Assembly: GCA_964521405.1 (NCBI GenBank)
Contig: CAZFRR010000065.1
Location: 1-64,000, forward strand
Length of the DNA: 64,000 bases
Origin: SG8-41 sp964521405
GTDB taxonomy: Bacteria > Pseudomonadota > Gammaproteobacteria > Burkholderiales > SG8-41
Direction of reading: 5' to 3'
Positions within the stretch are counted from its first letter, which is position 1. Every line of letters begins with the position of its first letter. The position numbers and the translations under genes were made by a program. The notes beneath the pieces are model-generated. The model was not told the DNA's origin, searched no databases, and was given only the letters and a program-made list of their open reading frames with translations. Shown here piece after piece: positions 47,506-55,852 of the stretch.

Positions 47506-48309
47506 TTACCAGTTCCAGATCTGCCACCACGGAACGTCCTTCTTCGGGCCGCCCTTCAGGTAAACGCTATTCGGGAAATTTCTCATCATCACGCGTTCGG
47601 CGTCGTCCCGCAGGTCATTCATGCCCAGGGCATCGTAGGCCTTGACCAGGATCAGCAGCCCTTCCTCGTTCGCCGGCGCCTGGGGGTAGGTCTTGAGCGC
47701 ATACTGGGCGCGGTTGGCCGCCGCGACAAAGGCGCTGCGCTTCATGTAATAGCGCGCGACGTGCACCTCATGCGAGGCGAGCGCATTCAGGAGATAATTC
47801 ATCCGGGCAATGGCGTCCGGCGTGTAGCGGCTCTCCGGGAAACGGATCGCCAGGTCCTTGAACGCCTGGAACGCCTCGGCTGCCGCCTTCGGGTCGCGCT
47901 CGGTGAGATCCTGCCCGCTCACGTAGCCCGCCCATCCCAGGTCATCGTTGAAATTGGCGAGACCCTTCAGATAGTAGGCGTAGTCGACGTTGGGATGGTT
48001 GGGGTGGAGCTTGATGAAACGATCCGTAGCGGCCACGGCCTGCACCGGTTCGTTATCCTTGTAATAGGCGTAGGCGACCTCGATCTGGGCCTGCTGGGCA
48101 AAACGCCCGTACGGATAACGGGCCTCGAGCTTCTGATAGTACTTGATCGCCTGCTCGTAATTCCGGTTGTTGAGGTTGTCCTTCGCTTCGTTGTAGAGCT
48201 TCTGCGCCGACCAGCCCTTGGTTTCGTCCTCTGCCTCGCCCAGCAGGCCGCACGCGCCGATCAGCACGCCGATGAGTAGCGCTAGAATAGAACGAACGAT
48301 GAACGACAT
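47506..48309 (-). CDS. bamD: Outer membrane assembly lipoprotein BamD
   Basis: 267 residues. Signal peptide with lipobox LIGAC (Cys about 20), then five TPR-like repeats beginning WSAQKLYNEAKDNLNNRNYEQAIKYYQKLEARYPYGRFAQQAQ. Essential part of the BAM complex that inserts outer-membrane beta-barrels. Divergent from rluD, with the two start codons overlapping by 11 bp, which is common to this gene pair in Betaproteobacteria. Confidence 0.95.
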   Translation of the reverse strand: MSFIVRSILALLIGVLIGACGLLGEAEDETKGWSAQKLYNEAKDNLNNRNYEQAIKYYQKLEARYPYGRFAQQAQIEVAYAYYKDNEPVQAVAATDRFIKLHPNHPNVDYAYYLKGLANFNDDLGWAGYVSGQDLTERDPKAAAEAFQAFKDLAIRFPESRYTPDAIARMNYLLNALASHEVHVARYYMKRSAFVAAANRAQYALKTYPQAPANEEGLLILVKAYDALGMNDLRDDAERVMMRNFPNSVYLKGGPKKDVPWWQIWNW

Positions 48310-49306
48310 TGTGAAACCTCCGACAGCTGCAGAAAATTATAACTCAACCGATCCCGGCACGACTCCCATCAGGCTCGCCGTGCCCGCCGGGTGCGCCGGC
48401 ATGCGGTTGGACCAGGCCCTGGCGCACTTGTTGCCGGCGCATTCGCGAAGCCGGCTCGCACAGTGGATCAAGGCCGGCCGCGTCAGCCTCGCCGGTCGCG
48501 CCGCGCCGCCCAAGAAAAAAGTCCGGGAGGGCGAAGCGATCGAGGTCCTGCCCTCCCTGGATCCGGCAGCGGCGGCGCATCGCGCGGAAGACATTCCGCT
48601 CGAAATCGTGCACGAGGACGGCGCACTGCTGGTCGTCAACAAGCCGGCCGGGCTTGTCGTTCACCCCGGCAGCGGCAACTGGCAGGGCACGCTGTTGAAT
48701 GCCCTGCTGGGACATGCGCCGGCGCTTGCCGGCATACCGCGTGCGGGGATCGTACATCGCCTGGACAAGGACACCAGCGGCCTCCTGGTCGTCGCCAGGA
48801 CGCTCCCCGCCCAGACCCATCTCGTGCGTCAGCTCCAGGCGCGCAGCGTGAAGCGGGAATATCTTGCAGTGGTTCACGGCCGCATCGCGCGTGGCGGCAG
48901 GATCGACGCCCCCATCGGCCGCCATCCGGTCAAGCGCACAAAAATGGCGGTGAGCGCGCGCGGCCGCTCGGCGGTGACGCACTATGAGGTGCTCGAACGT
49001 TTTGCCCAGGCCACGCTGCTGCGCTGCCGGCTCGAAACCGGGCGCACCCACCAGATACGCGTGCATCTCGCTTCGCTGGGCCATCCGCTGATCGGTGACC
49101 CTGCTTATGGCAAACGCAACAGCACGATTCCCTTCAGCCGTCAGGCGCTGCACGCGGAACGGCTCGGACTGGTGCATCCGCAAACCGGAAAACCGATGAG
49201 CTGGCACGCCGAGCCCCCCGCCGACCTGCGGCAGTTGCTAGAAACCCTGCGCGAAACGCAAGGACAGCACGAGAAACGAGCAACGAGCAACGAGTCACGC
49301 CGTTGA
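48299..49306 (+). CDS. rluD: Ribosomal large subunit pseudouridine synthase D
   Basis: 335 residues; modifies uridines of helix 69 in 23S rRNA (1911, 1915, 1917 in E. coli). N-terminal S4 domain (about 28-85, MRLDQALAHLLPAHSRSRLAQWIKAG), catalytic HRLDKDTSGLLVVAR with the Asp (about 158), and RLETGRTHQIRVHLASLGHPLIGDPAYG. The start could be ATG 48299, overlapping bamD, or GTG 48311. The last residues EKRATSNESRR are encoded by an ACGAGAA repeat arm and extend the normal C-terminus. Confidence 0.94.
   Translation: MNDIVKPPTAAENYNSTDPGTTPIRLAVPAGCAGMRLDQALAHLLPAHSRSRLAQWIKAGRVSLAGRAAPPKKKVREGEAIEVLPSLDPAAAAHRAEDIPLEIVHEDGALLVVNKPAGLVVHPGSGNWQGTLLNALLGHAPALAGIPRAGIVHRLDKDTSGLLVVARTLPAQTHLVRQLQARSVKREYLAVVHGRIARGGRIDAPIGRHPVKRTKMAVSARGRSAVTHYEVLERFAQATLLRCRLETGRTHQIRVHLASLGHPLIGDPAYGKRNSTIPFSRQALHAERLGLVHPQTGKPMSWHAEPPADLRQLLETLRETQGQHEKRATSNESRR
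49268..49300. repeat. Single ACGAGAA/ACGAGCA arm at the end of rluD
   Basis: Words ACGAGAA, ACGAGCA, ACGAGCA, ACGAGTC (7-nt period) run through the last codons of rluD up to its stop at 49304. Same word family as the elements at 2717 and 20950, but no inverted partner is seen. Confidence 0.88.
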
Positions 49307-49308
49307 CG

Positions 49309-50094
49309 ATGAAATCGCCACACCCGGACTGGATCGTTCCCGACTGGCCCGCGCCGGCCAACGTCAAGGCCTTCATCACCACGCGGTCCGGTGGCGTCAG
49401 TGGCGGCGCCTTTGCCAGCCTGAATCTCGGGCTGCGCACGGATGACGACGCTCAGGCGGTCGCCGCCAACCGCAAACGATTGTGCGAGTCGCTGCCGCAG
49501 CAGCCGCAATGGCTGAAGCAGGTGCACGGCGCCAGCGTCGTCGAGGCCGACCGGCTTGCCGGGGTGCCCGAGGCTGATGCGGCGATTGCCCGCCAACCGG
49601 ATACGGTCTGCGCGGTGCTGGTGGCCGATTGCATACCGGTGCTGCTCGCCGACCGCGCCGGCACCACCGTCGCCATGGCTCACTGCGGATGGCGCGGGCT
49701 GGCAGGCGGGATCCTGGAAAACACGCTAATGCGAATGTCTCAGCCGCCTGGGCAAATCCTCGCCTATCTCGGCCCCGGCATCGGCCCGCGCGCTTTCGAA
49801 GTGGGCGCGGACGTGCGCGACGCATTCCTGGCAGTCGATGCACAGGCGGAAATCGCATTCAAACCACACGCCACCGGCAAATGGCTGGCCGACCTCTTTC
49901 TGCTCGCGCGCCAGCGCCTCGCCCGCGCCGGCCTGAGCAGCATTCACGGCGGAGAGCTGTGCACCTTTACCGACTCACAGCGCTTCTTCTCCTATCGCCG
50001 CGACCGCACGACCGGCCGGATGGCAGCGGTCATTTGGCTGTCCGCCGAAACGGCGAACAGCCAAATGACCGGAGGGATGAAGGCGGAAGGATGA
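49309..50094 (+). CDS. pgeF: Peptidoglycan editing factor PgeF (YfiH/laccase-domain)
   Basis: 261 residues of the YfiH family, formerly called polyphenol oxidase. Zinc ligands: His in KQVHGASVVEAD, Cys in VLVADCIPVLLAD, His in MAHCGWRGLAGGIL. In E. coli the enzyme removes wrongly incorporated L-Ser from peptidoglycan precursors. The family normally ends at GRMAAVIWL; here 17 further residues (SAETANSQMTGGMKAEG) are encoded by a 17-bp hairpin and a repeat arm. Start ATG 49309, two bases after the rluD stop. Confidence 0.92.
   Translation: MKSPHPDWIVPDWPAPANVKAFITTRSGGVSGGAFASLNLGLRTDDDAQAVAANRKRLCESLPQQPQWLKQVHGASVVEADRLAGVPEADAAIARQPDTVCAVLVADCIPVLLADRAGTTVAMAHCGWRGLAGGILENTLMRMSQPPGQILAYLGPGIGPRAFEVGADVRDAFLAVDAQAEIAFKPHATGKWLADLFLLARQRLARAGLSSIHGGELCTFTDSQRFFSYRRDRTTGRMAAVIWLSAETANSQMTGGMKAEG
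50031..50067. repeat. 17-bp stem-loop at the pgeF 3' end
   Basis: CATTTGGCTGTCCGCCG (50031-50047), loop AAA, then CGGCGAACAGCCAAATG (50051-50067), one mismatch. It lies within the last codons of pgeF, exactly where the family homology ends. A terminator-like stem without a T-run, or a footprint of an inverted duplication. Confidence 0.8.
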
Positions 50095-50196
50095 AGGATG
50101 ACCTTGCCCGGCGCGAGCCGGGAGAAGGCCCTTTCGCCTTTCCCCTTTTCCTTTTGCCTTTTGCCTTTTGCCTTTCGACTTCCGCCTTATCACGTA
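50071..50196. repeat. Two-armed repeat, AGGATGA and CTTTTGC words, between pgeF and the ZIP gene
   Basis: Left arm 50071-50099 has GGGATGA, AGGCGGA, AGGATGA, AGGATGA. Core with CCCGGCGCGAGCCGGG hairpin. Right arm about 50128-50186 has CCTTTCG, CCTTTCC, CCTTTTC and three CCTTTTG heptads, the inverted sense. The pgeF stop codon is inside the left arm. Confidence 0.85.
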
Positions 50197-50233
50197 TAAT
50201 CCGCGCCTCGTCTGAAACCCTGCAAAGATCTTG

Positions 50234-51010
50234 ATGACCCTCGCGTGGATACTGGCAGCGACCGTGGCGGGCGGCGTGCTCTCGGTCATTGCCGCAGCGG
50301 CAGTCGCGTTGAACGCGCGCGCTTCATGGGTCCCCATCCTCATCAGCTACGCGGTGGGCGCGCTGCTCGGCGCGGCGTTCCTGGAGATAATCCCCCACGC
50401 CTTCCAGATGAGCGACAGCATGGAACAGACGGCGGGCACCATCCTCGCCGGCATCCTGCTGTTCTTCGTGCTCGAGAAGCTGGTGCTGTGGCGCCATTGC
50501 CACGTCGAGCAATGTGAAGCGCACGACCCCCCGACCGCGCTGCATCACGATCACGGCCGCAGCGGCATGATGATCATGATCGGCGACACCTTCCACAATT
50601 TCGTGGACGGGATCCTGATTGCCGCCGCGTTCCTCGCCAATCACGAGCTGGGCATCGTCACCGCGATCGCGATCATCGCCCACGAAGTGCCGCAGGAAGT
50701 GGGCGACTTTCTGATCCTGCTGCATTCAGGCTACAGCAAGAGCCGGGCGATGCTTCTCAACCTGCTCTCGAGCGCGGCAATGGTGGCTGGCGGCGTGCTC
50801 GCCTATTTTGCCCTGCAGACGCTGCAGCATTGGGTGCCGTCCCTGCTGGCGCTTGCCGCGGCGAGCATGCTCTACGTTTCGGTGGCCGACCTGATCCCCG
50901 GCCTGCACCGGCGCCCCGAGCTCGCCGCCACGCTGCAGCAGGTCGTGCTGATCGGGCTCGGCGTGCTCACCATCTGGCTGGTGGGCGGCCTCGCGCATAC
51001 GCACGCCTGA
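50234..51010 (+). CDS. ZIP-family metal transporter
   Basis: 258 residues, about eight membrane helices. Metal-site motifs: GDTFHNFVDGILIAAAFL (helix 4, HNFVDG) and IAIIAHEVPQEVGDFLILL (helix 5, HEVPQE). The loop between helices 3 and 4 carries several histidines (RHCHVEQCEAHD, LHHDHG). Probable importer of zinc or another divalent metal; specificity cannot be read from sequence. Start ATG 50234. Monocistronic. Confidence 0.92.
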   Translation: MTLAWILAATVAGGVLSVIAAAAVALNARASWVPILISYAVGALLGAAFLEIIPHAFQMSDSMEQTAGTILAGILLFFVLEKLVLWRHCHVEQCEAHDPPTALHHDHGRSGMMIMIGDTFHNFVDGILIAAAFLANHELGIVTAIAIIAHEVPQEVGDFLILLHSGYSKSRAMLLNLLSSAAMVAGGVLAYFALQTLQHWVPSLLALAAASMLYVSVADLIPGLHRRPELAATLQQVVLIGLGVLTIWLVGGLAHTHA

Positions 51011-51127
51011 ACACGCGCCGGCAACGCACCCCGGCGAGGCCTGCCGCAAGAAAAGTATTCACTGTCTTGAAATACTGTCATCGGCGCGCCTTATACTGGC
51101 AGGCTGGCAAGACCGCGACCGCATGTC

Positions 51128-52867
51128 ATGAGTAATTCCTCCGACAACCTGAATGCCGCATCCGGGCTGATTGAAGCCTTCAACCGTCAGTTGCTGGCGA
51201 GCGTCGCCAGGCCGCTCGACCTCGACGCCAGCTTCGATCTCACGGAGATCCTACGCTCGCTGACGGATGGCCTCGCCCAGGATAGCGGTCGCTGGTTTGA
51301 GATCCAGAATCGCTACTACCGCCAGCGGCTCGAGCTATGGGCGGCCTATGTCGAGCCGCATCCCGGAGAGCCGGAGCCACCCGTCGTCGAAGCCGCGGCG
51401 TCCGACCGCCGCTTCCGCGCGCCTGAATGGCGCCAGGAGCCCTATTTCGATTACCTCTCGAGGTCCTACCTGCTGACGGCGCAATGGCTGCGCGAAATCG
51501 TGGATGCCGCCAGACTCGAGCCGCAAGCGAAACGCAAGGTTGAGTTCTACACGCGGCAGTTTGTCGACGCCATGTCGCCCGCCAACTTCGCCTGGAGCAA
51601 TCCCGAAGCGATAAGGCTCGCCACTGAGACCGATGGCGAAAGCGTGGCGAGCGGGATGCGCAACCTCGCCGCCGACCTCGACCGCGGCATGATCTCGATG
51701 ACCGACGAGTCCGCTTTCGAGGTCGGCCGCAATCTCGCCGTCACGCCGGGCGCGGTGATCTACCAGAATGATTTCATGCAGCTGATCCAGTACCGCCCGG
51801 CGACGGACACCGTTCACGAGCGCCCGCTCATCATGGTGCCGCCCTGCATCAACAAGTACTACATACTCGACCTCCAGCCGGAGAATTCCTTCGTGCGCTA
51901 CGCCGTCGAGCGCGGGCACACCGTGTTCATGGTGTCGTGGCGGAACATGCCCCCCGAGATGGGGCGGGCAACCTGGGACGATTACCTCGAGCACGGGGTC
52001 ATGAAGGCCCTGTCGGTCGCGGCCGGGGCGTGCGGCGCCGAAAAAGTGAACGCGCTGGGTTTCTGCGTCGGCGGCACGCTCCTCGGTGCGGCGCTCGCCG
52101 TGCTGCGCGCCCGGGGAGATGAAAGCGTCGCAAGCCTCACGCTGCTCGCCGCCATGCTCGATTTCAGCGACACCGGCGAGCTTTCCGTGTTCGTGGACGA
52201 TGCCTACGTCGCGAAGCGCGAGCACGATTTCGCGGCGGGCGGCGTGCTGCCCGGGCGGGAGCTCGCCATCACCTTTGCCAGCCTGCGCGCGAACGACCTC
52301 ATCTGGCATTACGTGGTCAATAACTATCTCAAGGGCCGCACCCCCGAGCCGTTCGATCTCCTCTACTGGAACAGCGACAGCACCAACCTGCCCGGGGCGA
52401 TGTACAGCTATTACATTCGCAACACCTACCTTGAAAACAACCTGCGGGTGCCCGGCAAGCTTGCCATGTGCGGCGTGCCGGTGGACCTGGGGAAAGTGGA
52501 CATGCCGGCGTACCTCCTCGCGACCCGCGAGGATCACATCGTGCCCTGGCGCACCGCCTATGCCAGCACCCGGCTGCTTGGGAGTAAAATCGAGTTCGTG
52601 CTCTCGGCCAGCGGGCACATCGCCGGCGTCATCAACCCAGCCTCGAAAAACCGCCGCAACTTCTGGTTGAATCCGCAGCCGGAGGAAGACCCCGGAAAAT
52701 GGCTGGCCGCGGCGAGCCCGCAGCCGGGCAGCTGGTGGAAGCACTGGGCTGACTGGCTTGCCCCGTTTGGCGGGCCGCAGGTTCCCGCGCGCGCGCGGCT
52801 GGGCGGTGAACAGTACCGGGAAATCGAACCGGCCCCGGGCCGTTACGTCAGGGAAAAAAGCGGATGA
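51128..52867 (+). CDS. phaC: Class I poly(3-hydroxyalkanoate) synthase
   Basis: 579 residues. Polymerises (R)-3-hydroxyacyl-CoA into PHB granules. N-terminal PhaC domain (about 60-240), then alpha/beta hydrolase core with the lipase-like box GFCVGGT (Cys313), Asp469 in TREDHIVPW and His497 in ASGHIAGVINP, equivalent to Cys319/Asp480/His508 of Cupriavidus PhaC1. PGRELAITFASLRANDLIW and WNSDSTNLPGAM are also family motifs. Followed by phaB and phaR; phaA is absent. Confidence 0.97.
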   Translation: MSNSSDNLNAASGLIEAFNRQLLASVARPLDLDASFDLTEILRSLTDGLAQDSGRWFEIQNRYYRQRLELWAAYVEPHPGEPEPPVVEAAASDRRFRAPEWRQEPYFDYLSRSYLLTAQWLREIVDAARLEPQAKRKVEFYTRQFVDAMSPANFAWSNPEAIRLATETDGESVASGMRNLAADLDRGMISMTDESAFEVGRNLAVTPGAVIYQNDFMQLIQYRPATDTVHERPLIMVPPCINKYYILDLQPENSFVRYAVERGHTVFMVSWRNMPPEMGRATWDDYLEHGVMKALSVAAGACGAEKVNALGFCVGGTLLGAALAVLRARGDESVASLTLLAAMLDFSDTGELSVFVDDAYVAKREHDFAAGGVLPGRELAITFASLRANDLIWHYVVNNYLKGRTPEPFDLLYWNSDSTNLPGAMYSYYIRNTYLENNLRVPGKLAMCGVPVDLGKVDMPAYLLATREDHIVPWRTAYASTRLLGSKIEFVLSASGHIAGVINPASKNRRNFWLNPQPEEDPGKWLAAASPQPGSWWKHWADWLAPFGGPQVPARARLGGEQYREIEPAPGRYVREKSG

Positions 52868-52924
52868 TGCTGAAGCAACCATCCGTGGATTGACTCAATT
52901 GGTTTTCAGCGTGGAGGAGCAAAC

Positions 52925-53668
52925 ATGGCACAAAGAGTAGCGGTCGTAACCGGCGGCATGGGCGGCCTGGGCGAGGCGATCTGCATCAAGCTCGCGCAGA
53001 TGGGCAACATCGTGGTGACGACTTATTCCCCCAGCAATACCAAATCCGGTGAGTGGCTGAAGGAGATGAAGGCCAAAGGCCATCAAGTGCAGGCCGTGCC
53101 GGCAGACGTGGCTGATTTCGATTCCTGCCAGAAGGCGGTGGCGAGCATTGTGGCCCGGACCGGGCCCATCGACATCCTGGTCAACAACGCCGGCATCACC
53201 CGCGACATGACTTTCAAGAAAATGGGCAAGGTCGACTGGGATGCGGTGCTGCGCACCAACCTCGACAGCGTGTTCAACATGACGAAGCCGGTGTGCGACG
53301 CGATGGTCGACCGCGGCTGGGGCCGGATCATCAACATCTCGTCCATCAACGGCCAGAAAGGCGCGTTCGGCCAGACTAATTACTCCGCGGCCAAAGCCGG
53401 CATGCATGGGTTCACCAAGGCGCTGGCGCTGGAAGTCGCGCGCAAAGGCGTGACCGTCAACACGGTCTCTCCCGGTTACATCGGAACCAAAATGGTGCTG
53501 GCGGTTCCCAAGGAAGTGCTCGACGCCAAGATCATCCCGCAGATCCCGGTGGGCCGCCTCGGCAAGCCGGAAGAGATCGCCGGTCTGGTGGCCTACCTGT
53601 GCTCGGAGGAAGCCGCGTTCGTCACCGGCGCCAACATCGCGATCAACGGCGGCCAGCACATGTATTAA
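52925..53668 (+). CDS. phaB: Acetoacetyl-CoA reductase (NADPH-dependent)
   Basis: 247-residue SDR: TGGMGGLGEAICIKLA (10-25), NNAGITRDMTFKKM (about 88-101), SSINGQKGAFGQTNYSAAKAG with catalytic Ser, Tyr and Lys, and INGGQHMY end. The ITRDMTFKKM and GQFGQTNY-like motifs are those of PhaB. Supplies (R)-3-hydroxybutyryl-CoA to PhaC. A GGAGG-type site precedes the ATG. The stop codon lies in the left arm of a hairpin. Confidence 0.97.
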   Translation: MAQRVAVVTGGMGGLGEAICIKLAQMGNIVVTTYSPSNTKSGEWLKEMKAKGHQVQAVPADVADFDSCQKAVASIVARTGPIDILVNNAGITRDMTFKKMGKVDWDAVLRTNLDSVFNMTKPVCDAMVDRGWGRIINISSINGQKGAFGQTNYSAAKAGMHGFTKALALEVARKGVTVNTVSPGYIGTKMVLAVPKEVLDAKIIPQIPVGRLGKPEEIAGLVAYLCSEEAAFVTGANIAINGGQHMY

Positions 53669-53701
53669 TGATGCGCCGCGAGATACCGGCCGCATCATTA
53701 A
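53665..53701 (+). terminator. 11-bp hairpin at the phaB stop codon
   Basis: TTAATGATGCG (53665-53675) and CGCATCATTAA (53691-53701), perfect, loop of 15 nt with further CCG/CGG pairing, then TTTACCGATATTTTTC. The stem includes the phaB stop. A moderately convincing intrinsic terminator ending the phaCB message before phaR. Confidence 0.6.
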
Positions 53702-53788
53702 TTTACCGATATTTTTCAATCCTTTAGCCTTGCATTCACCCCGTCTTGGTGAAATAATGATGCACCCCGGTACCACACGGTCATCCTC

Positions 53789-54415
53789 ATGACGCAATCG
53801 CCCCGGATCGTCAAGAAGTACCCGAATCGCCGGCTTTACGACACCGAAACAAGCAGTTACATCACGCTTGCGGACGTCAAGAAGCTGGTGCTGGAAACGG
53901 TTGCCTTCAAGGTGGAGGATGCCAAGACCCACGAGGACCTGACGCGCAGCATCCTGCTGCAAATCATCCTCGATGAGGAAACCGCGGGGGCGCCGATGTT
54001 CTCGAGCGACATGCTGTCGCAGATCATCCGCTTCTACGGCAACGCCATGCAGGGGATGATGGGCAGCTATCTCGAGAAGAACATCCACACCTTCATCGAA
54101 ATGCAGAAGCGCCTGCAGGACCAATCGCGGCAGATCTATGGCGACAACCCCATACTGGGCGCGGACGCGTGGAGCGAGTTCATCAAGATGCAGGGCCCCG
54201 CGATGCAGGGGCTGATGGGGAGCTATCTGGATCAGAGCGCCAACGCCTTCATGGAAATGCAGCAGAACCTGCAGCAGCAAACCCGCAATCTCTTCGGCAA
54301 CTTCCCGTTCCCCACCTTCACGGGCGGCGCACCGCGCCCGACGGGCGACGCCAAATCACCGGGGTCGCCGGCGCATGACAGCGGCAAAAAAGAAGGCGGC
54401 GAAGGCAAGCCCTGA
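53789..54415 (+). CDS. phaR: Polyhydroxyalkanoate synthesis repressor PhaR
   Basis: 208 residues. N-terminal PHB_acc_N domain (IVKKYPNRRLYDTETSSYITLADVKKLVLE, 6-35), then two PHB_acc repeats (about 70-110 and 110-150, with FYGNAMQGMMGSYLEKNIHTF and a second copy MQGLMGSYLDQSANAFMEM). It binds both PHB and DNA and represses phasin genes and itself. Own promoter likely, since a hairpin separates it from phaB. Its end overlaps rimO. Confidence 0.95.
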   Translation: MTQSPRIVKKYPNRRLYDTETSSYITLADVKKLVLETVAFKVEDAKTHEDLTRSILLQIILDEETAGAPMFSSDMLSQIIRFYGNAMQGMMGSYLEKNIHTFIEMQKRLQDQSRQIYGDNPILGADAWSEFIKMQGPAMQGLMGSYLDQSANAFMEMQQNLQQQTRNLFGNFPFPTFTGGAPRPTGDAKSPGSPAHDSGKKEGGEGKP

Positions 54416-55778
54416 GCGGGCGGCGCGACCGCGCGCCCCGCACGCAGCACCCCAACCCCGGGTCGGGTTTGTTTCCCTCGGTTGCCCCAAGGCGCTGGTG
54501 GATTCCGAGCGCATCCTCACCGAGCTGCGCGCCGAAGGCTACCTGATCTCTCCCACTTACGAGGGCGCCGACCTCGTCGTGGTCAATACCTGCGGCTTCA
54601 TCGATTCCGCCGTCGATGAATCGCTCGGCGCGATCGGCGAGGCGCTCTCGGCCAACGGCAAGGTGATCGTCACCGGCTGCCTCGGCGCCAAGGGCGACAT
54701 CGTCAGGAAAACCCACCCGCGAGTGCTCGCGGTGACCGGGCCGCATGCGACCGACGAAGTGATGCGCGCGGTCCACCGGCATCTGCCGCAACCCCCTTAC
54801 GATCCGTTTGCGAGCCTGGTGCCGGTCCAGGGCATCAAGCTCACCCCGGCGCATTACGCCTATCTCAAGATCGCCGAAGGCTGCAATCACCGCTGCACCT
54901 TCTGCATCATCCCCTCGATGCGGGGCGATCTCGTGAGCCGGCCGGTCGGAGAAGTCCTGCGGGAAGCGGAAAACCTGGTGAAAGCGGGCGTACGAGAGCT
55001 GCTCGTCATCTCGCAGGACACCAGCGCCTACGGCGTGGACGTCAAGTACCGCACCGGCTTCTGGAACGGCCGGCCGGTGAAGACGCGCATGACCGAGCTG
55101 GCCCGCGCGCTGGGCGGCCTCGGCGCGTGGGTGCGGCTGCACTACGTCTACCCCTACCCGCACGTGGACGAAGTCATCCCGCTGATGGCGGAAGGCAGAT
55201 TGCTGCCCTACCTGGATGTGCCGTTCCAGCACGCAAGCCGCAGGATATTGAAGCTCATGAAGCGGCCGGCCAGCGCCGAGAATAATCTCGAGCGCATCCG
55301 CCGCTGGCGGGAGATCTGCCCGGAGATCACGCTGCGCAGCACATTCATCGCCGGCTTTCCGGGCGAGACGGCGTCCGAGTTCGAGGAATTGCTCGCTTTC
55401 CTCGAGCAAGCGCAACTCGACCGCGTCGGTTGCTTCGCCTATTCGGCGGTGGCTGGCGCCGCGGCCAACGCCCTGCCCGGCCCCGTGCCGGAAGCAGTGA
55501 AAGAAGAGCGTCGCGCCCGACTCATGAAGCTCCAGGAAAAAATCAGCGCCGGCCGGCTCCAGCGCAAAATCGGGAAAACACTGACCGTCCTGGTGGACGA
55601 GGTCAGTGCCGGGGGTGCGGTGGCGCGCTCCAGCGCCGATGCGCCCGAAATCGACGGCGTCGTCCACGTGGCGCCCGCTGCCGGGCTGAAACCCGGCGCC
55701 TTCGCCCGGGTCCGCGTGACGCGCGCCGATACCCACGATCTGTGGGCCGAATGGGTGAGTGATTCAGTGATTCAGTGA
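54375..55778 (+). CDS. rimO: Ribosomal protein S12 methylthiotransferase RimO
   Basis: 467-residue radical-SAM enzyme that methylthiolates Asp88 of ribosomal protein S12. UPF0004 domain (VGFVSLGCPKALVDSERILTEL), radical-SAM cluster CNHRCTFC (EGCNHRCTFCIIPS, about 175), and C-terminal TRAM domain. A Lys/Ala/Pro-rich extension (1-29) precedes the core, so the true start may lie later than the ATG at 54375, which overlaps phaR by 41 bp. The family ends near DLWAE; the final VSDSVIQ and the stop codon are encoded by a GTGATTCA repeat arm. Confidence 0.95.
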   Translation: MTAAKKKAAKASPERAARPRAPHAAPQPRVGFVSLGCPKALVDSERILTELRAEGYLISPTYEGADLVVVNTCGFIDSAVDESLGAIGEALSANGKVIVTGCLGAKGDIVRKTHPRVLAVTGPHATDEVMRAVHRHLPQPPYDPFASLVPVQGIKLTPAHYAYLKIAEGCNHRCTFCIIPSMRGDLVSRPVGEVLREAENLVKAGVRELLVISQDTSAYGVDVKYRTGFWNGRPVKTRMTELARALGGLGAWVRLHYVYPYPHVDEVIPLMAEGRLLPYLDVPFQHASRRILKLMKRPASAENNLERIRRWREICPEITLRSTFIAGFPGETASEFEELLAFLEQAQLDRVGCFAYSAVAGAAANALPGPVPEAVKEERRARLMKLQEKISAGRLQRKIGKTLTVLVDEVSAGGAVARSSADAPEIDGVVHVAPAAGLKPGAFARVRVTRADTHDLWAEWVSDSVIQ

Positions 55779-55852
55779 TTGAGTGATTGAGTGCGAGAGG
55801 CCGCGCATTCAGCATAAGGCTACTGATCACCTAAACACCCAATCACCTAATT
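55755..55852. repeat. Two-armed GTGATTCA/GTGATTGA repeat (8-nt period) at the rimO end
   Basis: Left arm 55755-55792: GAGTGATTCAGTGATTCAGT, then GATTGAGTGATTGAGT. It contains the rimO stop codon. Right arm about 55821-55852: inverted, more divergent words (GATCACCTAAACACCC and AATCACCTAATT). Core about 28 bp. Its right arm merges with the left end of the next element. Confidence 0.85.

Noticed and set aside
47337..48279. Frames beginning with NPEPGT repeats downstream of the DMT permease
   Set aside because: The repeats are translations of the GAACCCG heptad array, which is open in several frames; the rest is antisense to bamD.
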